From assembly GCA_027730885.1 (NCBI GenBank), contig JAQCHM010000172.1, positions 1 through 7,169 of the forward strand: a DNA stretch of 7,169 nt, read 5' to 3'. Numbering within the stretch: position 1 is the first letter of the stretch; each line of letters begins with the position of its first letter. The stretch comes from Actinomycetota bacterium (GTDB lineage Bacteria; Actinomycetota; Acidimicrobiia; Acidimicrobiales; SZUA-35). A program made the translations under genes and the position numbers. Under the pieces are notes generated by a model. The model ran no database searches. It saw nothing but the letters and a program-made list of their open reading frames with translations, and was not told where the DNA came from. Shown here piece by piece: positions 1 to 6,214 of this stretch.

Positions 1-140
1 CAACCGTCATGGAAGCCGAGGAGTTCGTCGCCGTAGACCTTCTCACCCTTGCGGACCACCGCCCGGATGACGGCGTTCAACCCGGGACAGTCGCCTCCCC
101 CGGTGAGGATGCCGACTCGCATGGGGCTGGTGTTCGACAT
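1..140 (-). CDS. pfkA: 6-phosphofructokinase, N-terminal fragment (runs off the left edge)
   Basis: The first 46 codons are visible. Family knowledge: phosphofructokinase phosphorylates fructose-6-phosphate to fructose-1,6-bisphosphate in the cytoplasm, the committed step of glycolysis. The fragment carries the glycine-rich nucleotide/PPi-binding start GILTGGGDCPGLNAVIR at residues 10-26, followed by a basic helix and a GFHDG segment at 42-46. This is the pattern of actinobacterial group III PFKs, which have CPGLNA where the E. coli enzyme has APGMNA. The start at 140 is favoured over the in-frame ATG at residue 7 because a GGAGGT site lies 8 nt upstream. Whether the phosphoryl donor is ATP or PPi is decided by residues around 104 and 124, which are outside the window. 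It is divergent from glpK, so the two may share a control region. Confidence 0.9.
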   Translation of the reverse strand, partial: MSNTSPMRVGILTGGGDCPGLNAVIRAVVRKGEKVYGDELLGFHDG

Positions 141-250
141 GTGGGTGTACCTCCGGTCAGATCCGAACCACCAGCGTAGAGTCGAGAGCGACAGGCAAAG
201 ACCCATGGCCCGACTTCGATGACCTACGGACCGTCAGGACGCACGCGAGC
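141..250. other. Divergent intergenic region between pfk and glpK
   Basis: This 110-bp spacer must hold promoters for both genes if they start here. I find no convincing -35/-10 pair on either strand. The best partial matches are TAGAGT at 177-182 on the plus strand, with no -35 partner, and TTGCCT followed by TACGCT with only 14 nt between them on the minus strand. An imperfect palindrome at 223-238 (CCT-ACGG-A-CCGT-C-AGG, one bulged base) could be an operator, but its size does not exceed chance by much. Confidence 0.3.
149..154 (-). promoter_or_regulatory. Ribosome binding site of the phosphofructokinase gene
   Basis: On the minus strand GGAGGT is a near-perfect Shine-Dalgarno sequence 8 nt before the ATG at 140. 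It fixes the start there, rather than at the second in-frame ATG (position 122). Confidence 0.75.
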
Positions 251-1810
251 ATGACCCAACCACGAACGAACCAGCCCGCCCCGAATCCACCGAGCTCGAG
301 GAGGCCCTCGACGGGATCAAGTCCGGGTGTGGTCATTTCGCTCGACGCCGGTACGACCGGAGTACGTGCCCTGGCCGTCACCCACGACAGCGACATCGTG
401 GGCTGGTCGTACCGGGAGGTCACCCAGCACTACCCCGAACCCGGGTGGGTCGAACACGACGCGGAGGAGATCTGGGAATGCGTCTGTGAGGTGTTGGCCG
501 AGTTGGTGCCGACACTCGACGGGCCCATCGTTGCCGTCGGTATCACCAACCAGCGCGAGACCGTCGTCGCATGGGACCGGCGCACTGCAGCGCCGCGCCA
601 CCACGCGATCGTGTGGCAGGATCGACGCACCGCAGGACTCTGCGGCGAGTTGATCGCCGCCGGGAAACTCCCGCTCGTACGGGGACGGACGGGCCTCGGC
701 CTCGACCCGTACTTCTCAGCCACCAAGATGCACTGGCTCCTCAACCACGGCGGGGTGGCTGCCGACGAAGAGCTGGCGTTGGGGACGATCGACACGTGGC
801 TCATGTGGAAGCTCAGCGGAGGATCGGTCTTCGCCACCGAACCGTCGAACGCGAGCCGCACGCTGCTGATGAACCTCGACACCCTCCAGTGGGACAGCGA
901 GCTGTGTGCCCTCTTCGGCGTACCGATGGCTTCACTCCCCGTCATCGCTCCCAGCAGCGGTCGATTCGGCCTCACGGCCGACACCACCGCACTTGGCGCC
1001 GGGGTCCCGATCTCCGGGGTCGCGGGGGACCAACAGGCCGCCCTGTTCGGACAAGCCTGCTTCGAGCCGGGGATGACGAAGAACACGTACGGCACCGGAA
1101 GCTTCCTGCTCATGAACGTCGGTCATGACCGACCCGCTCCCGTCGATGGCCTCCTGACCACCGTTGGCTGGACGCTGGGCCCCAACCAGCCGGCCACCTA
1201 CGCCTACGAGGGTTCCATCTTCGTCACCGGCGCTGCCATCCAGTGGTTACGAGACGGCCTGGGGATCATCGACGATGCGGCCGAGATCGGCCCACTCGCC
1301 GCCAGTATCGAGACCACAGGCGACGTCTACCTCGTTCCGGCCTTCGCCGGTCTGGGCAGCCCCTGGTGGGACCCCTACGCGCGAGGAACCATCGTGGGCA
1401 TCACGGGCGGCACCGGCCGGGCGGAACTGGCCCGTGCGGTCGTCGAGTCGATGGCCTATCAGGTGCGTGGCGTGGTCGACCTCATGTCGGCGGCGGCCGG
1501 CCTGGACCTGACCGAGTTGCGAGTCGACGGTGGGGCATCGGTCATGGACTTGCTGCTCCAACTCCAGGCCGACCAACTCGGTGTGCCGGTGACTCGCCCG
1601 CGGCTCCAGGAGACCACGGCCCTCGGCGCGGCCTATCTGGCCGGGCTGGCCGAAGGATTCTGGTCCTCGACCGTCGAGGTCGCCGAGGCGTGGTCGATGG
1701 ACTCGACGTTCCGCCCGGCTGCGCCCCGCTCGGACGTTGACCACCTGTACACCCGTTGGCTCAAAGCAGTCGACGCCAGCCGAGGTTGGGCGCTGGGTTT
1801 GCACCAGTGA
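251..1810 (+). CDS. glpK: Glycerol kinase (FGGY family)
   Basis: Family knowledge: cytoplasmic ATP-dependent phosphorylation of glycerol to sn-glycerol-3-phosphate, feeding glycolysis (via DHAP) and lipid synthesis. At 519 aa it is slightly longer than the usual 500. Glycerol-contact residues corresponding to E. coli R83/E84, Y135, D245/Q246 and F270 are all present as R102/E103, Y154, D260/Q261 and F285. QHYPEPGWVEHD at 59-70, the FGGY signature around 154-166 and DGGAS at 426-430 are typical. Oddities: the phosphate loop reads DAGTTGVRA (32-40) rather than DQGTTSSRA. The segment before PISGVAGDQQ lacks the GGKGGTR fructose-1,6-bisphosphate loop, and the His phosphorylated by HPr in Firmicutes enzymes is absent, so both known controls seem missing. 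The start is uncertain: 251 is the only ATG, but residues 1-26 are Pro/Ser-rich and lie before the fold, no good ribosome site precedes it, and GTG at 329 is possible. No glpF or glpD is adjacent. Confidence 0.93.
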   Translation: MTQPRTNQPAPNPPSSRRPSTGSSPGVVISLDAGTTGVRALAVTHDSDIVGWSYREVTQHYPEPGWVEHDAEEIWECVCEVLAELVPTLDGPIVAVGITNQRETVVAWDRRTAAPRHHAIVWQDRRTAGLCGELIAAGKLPLVRGRTGLGLDPYFSATKMHWLLNHGGVAADEELALGTIDTWLMWKLSGGSVFATEPSNASRTLLMNLDTLQWDSELCALFGVPMASLPVIAPSSGRFGLTADTTALGAGVPISGVAGDQQAALFGQACFEPGMTKNTYGTGSFLLMNVGHDRPAPVDGLLTTVGWTLGPNQPATYAYEGSIFVTGAAIQWLRDGLGIIDDAAEIGPLAASIETTGDVYLVPAFAGLGSPWWDPYARGTIVGITGGTGRAELARAVVESMAYQVRGVVDLMSAAAGLDLTELRVDGGASVMDLLLQLQADQLGVPVTRPRLQETTALGAAYLAGLAEGFWSSTVEVAEAWSMDSTFRPAAPRSDVDHLYTRWLKAVDASRGWALGLHQ

Positions 1811-1811
1811 C

Positions 1812-2996
1812 TCAGGTGATGGGCTTGAGATCGCTCAAGGTTCGCCGCAGGTTCCGCATGGCCTGCTGAGTCCGCTGTTCGTTCTCGATGAGGGCGAAAC
1901 GGACGAAACCTTCGCCGCCTGGCCCGAAGCCCTCGCCCGGCGACATGGCGACACCGGCTTCCCGCACCAGGAGCGAAGCGAACTCGAGGGAGCCCAAGTG
2001 TCGATAGGGCTCCGGGATCGGTGCCCAGAGGAACATGGTTCCCTTGGGCTTGGCCACGTCCCAACCGATCCGCTGCAGGCCGTCGACCAGGACGTCACGG
2101 CGTTTCTGGTAGATGTCCCGGACCAGCTTGGGGTACTCGCCGGCTTCGTTGAGCGTGACCGTGGCCGCGATCTGGATCGGTTGGAAGGCGCCGTAGTCGA
2201 GGTAGCTCTTGAGCTTGGTTAGCGCAGCGACGACCTCGGGGTTGCCCACCAGGAACGCAATGCGCCAACCGGCCATCGAGAACGACTTTGTCATCGAGTA
2301 CAGCTCGACGCAGCAGTCCTTGGCCCCGTCGACCTGGAGGATCGAGGGAGGCTCGTACCCGTCGAAGCCAATGTCGGCATACGCGTTGTCGTGCACGACG
2401 ATCATGTTGCGGGCCTTGGCGAACTCGACGACTCGTTCGAAGAAGGGCAGATCGACGCACACGGTGGTGGGGTTGTGAGGGAACGAGATGACCAGGGTGC
2501 GGGGTTTCGGCCAGCTGTACTCGTAGGCACGCTCGAGGTTGGCGATGAACTCCTCGCCCTCGGCCAGTGGCACCTCGCGGATGGCGGCTCCGGCGAAAAT
2601 AGGACCCCAAATGTGAATGGGGTAGGAGGGTGCAGGAACAAGACAGGCGTCGCCCGGTTGGAGCAGGACCCACATCAAGTGGGTGAACCCCTCCTTGGCT
2701 CCGATTACGTTGAGTACTTCGGTTCCGGGATCGAGGTGCACTCCGAAACGGCGCTCGTAGTGATTGGCAACCGCCTCACGGAGTTTGGGGAGTCCTCTGC
2801 TGGACGAATAGCGGTGGTTCCGGCTGTTGCCAACCGCTTCGATGACCTTGTCGACGGCGACGTCGGGCGACGCGAGATCCGGGTTGCCGAAACCGAAATC
2901 GATGACGTCGACCCCTGCTCGGCGAGCGTCCATCTTCAGCTCGTTGATGACACCGAGCACGTACGGGGGAAGATGGTTGATACGCCGGAAATCCAT
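1812..2996 (-). CDS. alaC: AlaC-type alanine aminotransferase (class I/II, PLP-dependent)
   Basis: Family knowledge: transfers the amino group between glutamate and pyruvate, giving alanine and 2-oxoglutarate, in the cytoplasm; fold type I PLP enzyme. The 394 residues are full length. Visible active-site elements are YSSSRG (63-68), NPT (175-177), D203 within VVHDNAYADI (200-209) that contacts the PLP ring nitrogen, Y206, the Schiff-base lysine K237 in SMTKSFSMAGWR, and the carboxylate-binding R366 in FVRFALIEN. The opening (FRRI..LPPYV...ELK) and the LVPAPSYPIHIWG segment (119-131) match E. coli AlaC (YfdZ) closely and separate it from aspartate aminotransferases and LL-DAP aminotransferase. 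Substrate choice still rests on similarity. It is the last gene of the leftward operon, 47 bp after the ROK gene. The start ATG at 2996 has only a weak G-rich ribosome site. Its stop is one base from the glpK stop on the other strand. Confidence 0.88.
   Translation of the reverse strand: MDFRRINHLPPYVLGVINELKMDARRAGVDVIDFGFGNPDLASPDVAVDKVIEAVGNSRNHRYSSSRGLPKLREAVANHYERRFGVHLDPGTEVLNVIGAKEGFTHLMWVLLQPGDACLVPAPSYPIHIWGPIFAGAAIREVPLAEGEEFIANLERAYEYSWPKPRTLVISFPHNPTTVCVDLPFFERVVEFAKARNMIVVHDNAYADIGFDGYEPPSILQVDGAKDCCVELYSMTKSFSMAGWRIAFLVGNPEVVAALTKLKSYLDYGAFQPIQIAATVTLNEAGEYPKLVRDIYQKRRDVLVDGLQRIGWDVAKPKGTMFLWAPIPEPYRHLGSLEFASLLVREAGVAMSPGEGFGPGGEGFVRFALIENEQRTQQAMRNLRRTLSDLKPIT
1824..1839. other. 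Perfect 6-bp stem-loop at the convergent glpK/alaC junction
   Basis: CTTGAG, loop ATCG, CTCAAG lies 14 bases past the glpK stop and inside the last codons of the aminotransferase gene. Neither strand has a T-tract after it, so it is not a standard intrinsic terminator. It could slow read-through or stabilise 3' ends, or be chance. Confidence 0.25.
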
Positions 2997-3057
2997 CGCC
3001 CCAATCTACCCAGTCACGTTCTCGCCAGTGACGATCCCGTCCCTCATGTCCGGGACA
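2997..3057 (-). other. Short spacer with possible stem-loops between glucokinase and aminotransferase genes
   Basis: The spacer proper (2997-3043) and the last bases of the ROK gene contain two small inverted repeats. GTCCC/GGGAC (3039-3043 with 3052-3056, loop 8) overlaps the ROK stop codon, and GTCAC/GTGAC (3013-3017 with 3028-3032, loop 10) lies in the gap. TGTCC-G-GGACA at 3047-3057 is an 11-bp interrupted palindrome. No T-tract follows. These may give partial attenuation between the two genes or be incidental. Confidence 0.2.
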
Positions 3058-4003
3058 GGGCCAGCTCGGCGGCGGCGAGAGCGCCACCGATCGCGCCGGC
3101 CTCGGCCCCGAGTTCGGCAGCGACGACCGGGACGACCGGTCGGTGTGGGCCCCCGACCACCGAGTCCATCAGTTGGGAGCGCACCCGATCGAGGAACCGG
3201 TCGCTGATGGCCGTCAGGCCACCTCCGAGGACGACGATCTGCGGGTCGAGCAGCGTTACCAGCGAGCCGAGACCGCGGGCGACCCAGCGGCCGAGCTCGT
3301 CGATGACGGCCGCGGCATCGGCGTCGCCCTCCTCGTATGCCGCGCTCACATGCTCACCCCGGATCGACGCAGGGTCGCCGCCGGCCAGGGAAACGATCCG
3401 TGCTGCACCGCCGGCCGCGGCAGCCGACCGGGCAAGGTTGGCAAGACCGGTACCGGACGACACCGTCTCCCAGCAGCCGCGCTTACCACAGGCGCACACA
3501 ACACCGCCGGCGTCGATCAGCATGTGCCCTGGTTCGCCCGCGAAGCCGTTCGCCCCTCGATGCACCCGGCCGCCGAGGATCAGACCGCCGCCGATGCCCG
3601 TGCCCTGGGTCACGATGATCGCCTCCGTGGTGCCCCGAGCCGCCCCAAGTTGGTGCTCGGCCAGCGCAGCGTGGGCCGCGTCATTGTCGGCGATGATCGG
3701 AGCGTCGAACCGCTGCCGGAGGGCCGACGGCAGGTCGAAGTCGACGACGCCCGGCACATTGGGTCCGTAGCGGAGGATGCCTCGCCGATCGACCAGCCCG
3801 GGCACCCCCAGACCGATGCCGGCGATCGCGGACGATCCGGCCAGCCCATCGATCATGTCGGCAACAGCAGCCGCCAAACCCGTAGGATCTTGGCGAGGTG
3901 TCGGCAACTGGCGACGAGCGAGGACGGTCCGGCGTTCGGGGTCGAAGAGAACGCCGAGGATCTTGGTTCCACCGATGTCGATGCCGACCGTCGCTCGCTC
4001 CAT
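3044..4003 (-). CDS. glk: ROK-family glucokinase
   Basis: Family knowledge: cytoplasmic ATP-dependent phosphorylation of glucose to glucose-6-phosphate; ROK kinases carry a structural zinc site. The 319 aa match the usual length (about 310-320). DIGGTK (9-14) is the phosphate-binding loop. GLGVPGLVD (64-72) and ADNDAAHAALAE (105-116) hold the sugar-binding N107 and catalytic base D108. TQGTGIGGG (132-140) is the second nucleotide loop. GEPGH (156-160) supplies E157 and H160. The zinc motif CACGKRGC (170-177) has C170, C172 and C177, with E179 after it. GGGL (260-263) closes the nucleotide site. There is no N-terminal winged-helix domain, so it is an enzyme rather than a NagC/XylR-type repressor. 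N-acetylmannosamine or another hexose cannot be excluded as substrate. The gene follows the coiled-coil gene by 27 bp with only a weak AGGT ribosome site, which suggests coupling. It is the actinobacterial GlkA type, often under carbon-catabolite control. Confidence 0.9.
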   Translation of the reverse strand: MERATVGIDIGGTKILGVLFDPERRTVLARRQLPTPRQDPTGLAAAVADMIDGLAGSSAIAGIGLGVPGLVDRRGILRYGPNVPGVVDFDLPSALRQRFDAPIIADNDAAHAALAEHQLGAARGTTEAIIVTQGTGIGGGLILGGRVHRGANGFAGEPGHMLIDAGGVVCACGKRGCWETVSSGTGLANLARSAAAAGGAARIVSLAGGDPASIRGEHVSAAYEEGDADAAAVIDELGRWVARGLGSLVTLLDPQIVVLGGGLTAISDRFLDRVRSQLMDSVVGGPHRPVVPVVAAELGAEAGAIGGALAAAELALSRT

Positions 4004-4030
4004 CGACCTGACGCTAATGGGAAATCGAGG

Positions 4031-5692
4031 CTACTGACCTTCTGCCACTCGGCTCGGCGTGCTCCGAAGGGCTCGGCGCAGGCCGACGCTTGCGGCCCAG
4101 GCGGTGATCTCGGTCCGACTCGTGGCCAGAATCAACTGGTGCTGCTGTGCCAAGCCCTCGAGCTGTCCCATCAGGAATTCGATCTCGGCGTCGGGCACGG
4201 CCTCGAACTCGCCGGTCAGGACGATGGACACCGACCGTGAATTCTGGCCCCGGAGTCGGTTCCCAAGTTCGGTCAGGGTCTCGATGACGGGGCAGGCCGC
4301 TCCCCCGCGGTGTCCGACGGCCGTGCTGGCCTCCAGTTCGGCTACCCGTGCCGCCGAAGCCACCGCCTGGGCCTCGAGTTGATCGATGCGGATCATCGCT
4401 CGTGCATGCCGGGCGAAGTCTCGCTCGGCCAGTGCGAGGTCCGCCGCCACGACCGCCGGATCGACGACCTCGTGGTTGGCGAGCTGGGCGTTCATCTCGG
4501 CAATCCACTGGCTGGCGAATGATGTCAACCGTTCGGGTTCGATGTCCTCGGGGACATCGATGCCCTCCTGCAGCATGCGCTCGTAGAGCGTCCGAAGGTT
4601 GTCGAGCCACGCCGGGTTCTCGACCTGAATCACAAGTTCCGACAGAGCCGCCCCGAGATCGCTGGGAAGCATCGGGCCCAGGTGGCGGCGAGCCTCGGCC
4701 TTGACGTCATCGAACTGGAACTCGAGCGCGGCCGCCGTGCTGTCGCTCTCGAGCGCAGCCCGCGCCGCCTCAGCTTCGCTGTGAGCTTCCGCAAGACGTT
4801 GCTTCGCCTGGTCGAGCAGTACGAGCTGATCCGTTGGCGGCGTCGGGCTCAGCCGGTGCAGCGCGTGCGCGGTGTAGGAGGGCATGCCAACTTTCTGCAA
4901 CAGCTCCGCGAGCTCGGCCTCCTCTGCGTCGGTCAGCCCCTTGGCCCGCCGCTTCCTGTCCGACGGGTGGACCAGTTCTTCCAGCCGGGAATCCTCGATG
5001 GCCGAGAGCAGGATCGGTTTCGCCTTCTGCTGCGCTTCGGCCAGCTGTTGCATGGCGTGGGCCAGCGTCGACTCGGCCTGCTGGACTCTCCGGCCCAGAC
5101 CGTCGAGGTGTTCCGATGCGTCGGCGCGGGCCCGGGAATAGGACTCCCAGCCCCCAATGAGGTCACGAATCGGTTCGGGCACTTCCGTGAAGCTGACCGG
5201 CTCACGCTCGACCGCGGCGACACATTCGGACGCTCGGGCCATCTTGGCCTTCATCATGCTCGACCGGCCCCCGTTGGCGTCCTCGAGCTGCTGCTGGAGC
5301 TGGTAGACCCACGCCGCTATCGAGGGCTCGAGGTCGGCGCGAATCTCCTCGACGAGCACCGCATCGATCTCGGCCCGTCGCCGCAGCTGATCCAGCTCGG
5401 CCAGCGCGACATCGGGTCGGATCTGACCCGAGCCGATACGGTCGACCTCGACGACGACGTCCTCGGTCGTGAGAGGCCCGATCGACTGACCGGTGAGCTC
5501 TCCGAGCTCGACCAGGTGGCCGTCGTTCTCGATCAGTCCCCGGACCCGGCTGCCCGAGCCGTTGACCAGACCGCGAACGGCAGAGACGAGCGTGTTGGCC
5601 TGGAGGGCGTCGAGGTCATGGAGCACCGAAATGAACGGGTGGAGGTCCACCGTGCCGATGCCGTCACCGAGATCGAGTCGCAAGATTCGCAT
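4031..5692 (-). CDS. Coiled-coil protein with degenerate SMC/RecN-like ATPase ends (no P-loop)
   Basis: I do not recognise a named family. The 553 aa are acidic, Ala/Glu/Gln/Leu-rich and mostly helical, with likely coiled coils near 98-138, 184-226, 292-326 and 414-455; there is no signal peptide or membrane segment. The ends look like the two halves of an SMC/RecN/Rad50-type ATPase head. MRILRLDL, a short strand, then ISVLHDLDALQANTLVSAVR (21-40) align with the strand/P-loop/helix of such proteins, but the GxNGxGKST positions read DLDALQANT (26-34), so every glycine and the lysine are gone. Near the C-terminus VSIVLTGEF (488-496) sits where Walker B (hhhhDDPF) would be, and QLILATSRTEITAWA (519-533) sits where the H-loop strand (VILFTHD) would be, with the acidic pair and His replaced. 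It probably cannot hydrolyse ATP. The helix at 236-283 (ending KVGMPSYTAHALHRLSP) is an intervening domain of unknown role. It lies 44 bp after the SRPBCC gene and 27 bp before glk. ATG 5692 has a poor GGGA ribosome site, but the protein starts naturally there. Confidence 0.85.
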   Translation of the reverse strand: MRILRLDLGDGIGTVDLHPFISVLHDLDALQANTLVSAVRGLVNGSGSRVRGLIENDGHLVELGELTGQSIGPLTTEDVVVEVDRIGSGQIRPDVALAELDQLRRRAEIDAVLVEEIRADLEPSIAAWVYQLQQQLEDANGGRSSMMKAKMARASECVAAVEREPVSFTEVPEPIRDLIGGWESYSRARADASEHLDGLGRRVQQAESTLAHAMQQLAEAQQKAKPILLSAIEDSRLEELVHPSDRKRRAKGLTDAEEAELAELLQKVGMPSYTAHALHRLSPTPPTDQLVLLDQAKQRLAEAHSEAEAARAALESDSTAAALEFQFDDVKAEARRHLGPMLPSDLGAALSELVIQVENPAWLDNLRTLYERMLQEGIDVPEDIEPERLTSFASQWIAEMNAQLANHEVVDPAVVAADLALAERDFARHARAMIRIDQLEAQAVASAARVAELEASTAVGHRGGAACPVIETLTELGNRLRGQNSRSVSIVLTGEFEAVPDAEIEFLMGQLEGLAQQHQLILATSRTEITAWAASVGLRRALRSTPSRVAEGQ

Positions 5693-5736
5693 GTTCCCGT
5701 CATCGACGCGAAATCCGCGCTACTCAAGAACAAATT

Positions 5737-6198
5737 TCAGACCGATTCGGCCCGTGCCCGGAACTGGTTGAGGGCGGCCGACAGGATCTTGGTTTCGGCC
5801 CGACGCTTCACGAACCCCGGCAACGGCACAGCGAGTTCGATGCCGAGTTCGTAGACCACCTTGGTAGCGCTGCTGTCGTCTTCGGAGATCTCGAAGGTGT
5901 AGGCACCGTCCAGTCGCCGGGTCAGGTCGCCGCGAATCTGCTGCCAACGAAACGAGCGAGGAGCATCGTGGTAGTCGTAGGCCAGCACGTAGGACGAACG
6001 ACGCCCCATCGCCTCGGCCTCGAACGCAGCTTCGATCGGACGACCGAGCTCGTCGGCCCTGAGCACCTCGACCGACGTGATGGCCGGCACCCAAACCGGA
6101 TAGGACGCGAGGTCGGTGGCCACGGCGAAGCAGGTCTCCGGCGGAGCCTGCACCAGCTCGGAAACCAAGGTGTGCTCGGTGATCGGCATCGGTTGCAT
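5737..6198 (-). CDS. SRPBCC (START-like/polyketide cyclase) family protein, Rv2185c-like
   Basis: Family knowledge: SRPBCC domains form a helix-grip fold around a deep hydrophobic pocket that binds lipids, quinones or polyketides; many have no known enzyme activity. This 153-aa protein is a single such domain: first strand and helix (8-29), YPVWVPAITSVEVL (33-46), a strand-rich middle (SYVLAYDY 69-76, SFRWQQI 82-88, RLDGAYTFEI 95-104), VVYELGIELAVPLPG (114-128), then a long basic C-terminal helix (129-150). From memory it matches Mycobacterium tuberculosis Rv2185c (TB16.3) well, in the YP.W...VEVL.AD..G block, VTYELAVDLAVP and the KR.AE helix. No catalytic residues can be assigned. It lies between a membrane protein and a coiled-coil protein in an operon headed by a PimB-like glycosyltransferase, so a lipid-related role is plausible. 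An alternative start at residue 4 (position 6189) has better ribosome-site spacing. The product is likely cytosolic. Confidence 0.87.
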   Translation of the reverse strand: MQPMPITEHTLVSELVQAPPETCFAVATDLASYPVWVPAITSVEVLRADELGRPIEAAFEAEAMGRRSSYVLAYDYHDAPRSFRWQQIRGDLTRRLDGAYTFEISEDDSSATKVVYELGIELAVPLPGFVKRRAETKILSAALNQFRARAESV

Positions 6199-6204
6199 CT
6201 CCCC
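6199..6204 (-). promoter_or_regulatory. Ribosome binding site of the SRPBCC gene, favouring the downstream ATG
   Basis: GGGGAG on the minus strand directly abuts the ATG at 6198, which is too close for normal initiation, but lies 9 nt before the in-frame ATG at 6189. The true protein may therefore begin MPITEHT, three residues shorter. Confidence 0.45.
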
Positions 6205-6214
6205 GACCCTACCC

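Noticed and set aside
430..1113. A 227-codon minus-strand open frame inside glpK
   Set aside because: glpK shows continuous conserved motifs on the other strand; this frame has none.
2391..3770. A 459-codon open frame on the plus strand
   Set aside because: It lies antisense to alaC and the ROK kinase, both with intact family motifs. Its translation is low-complexity (Pro/Ser/Arg/Ala-rich) and has no recognisable domain, as expected of a shadow frame in G+C-rich DNA.
3044..4003. ROK protein as a NagC/XylR-type transcriptional repressor
   Set aside because: There is no N-terminal helix-turn-helix; the protein begins at the kinase phosphate loop and keeps the catalytic Asp.
3143..4240. A 365-codon plus-strand open frame across the ROK gene and the end of the coiled-coil gene
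   Set aside because: No motif, and it spans two well-supported opposite genes; shadow.
4031..5692. Interpreting the coiled-coil gene as a defence ATPase (Wadjet, Lamassu or RecN-like)
   Set aside because: Nucleotide-binding residues are absent, no nuclease or effector partner is nearby, and the neighbours are metabolic genes.
5693..5736. A-T-richer 44-bp gap before the coiled-coil gene considered as an internal promoter
   Set aside because: TTGTTC and TTGAGT on the minus strand have no -10-like hexamer at 16-18 nt. The only inverted repeat is CGCG/CGCG, four base pairs.
4682..5854. A 390-codon plus-strand open frame rich in Arg/Leu/Asp/Val
   Set aside because: It is the complement of the coiled-coil and SRPBCC genes. 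The composition is what the reverse complement of Glu/Ala/Leu-rich codons gives, and it crosses a gene boundary without any signal.
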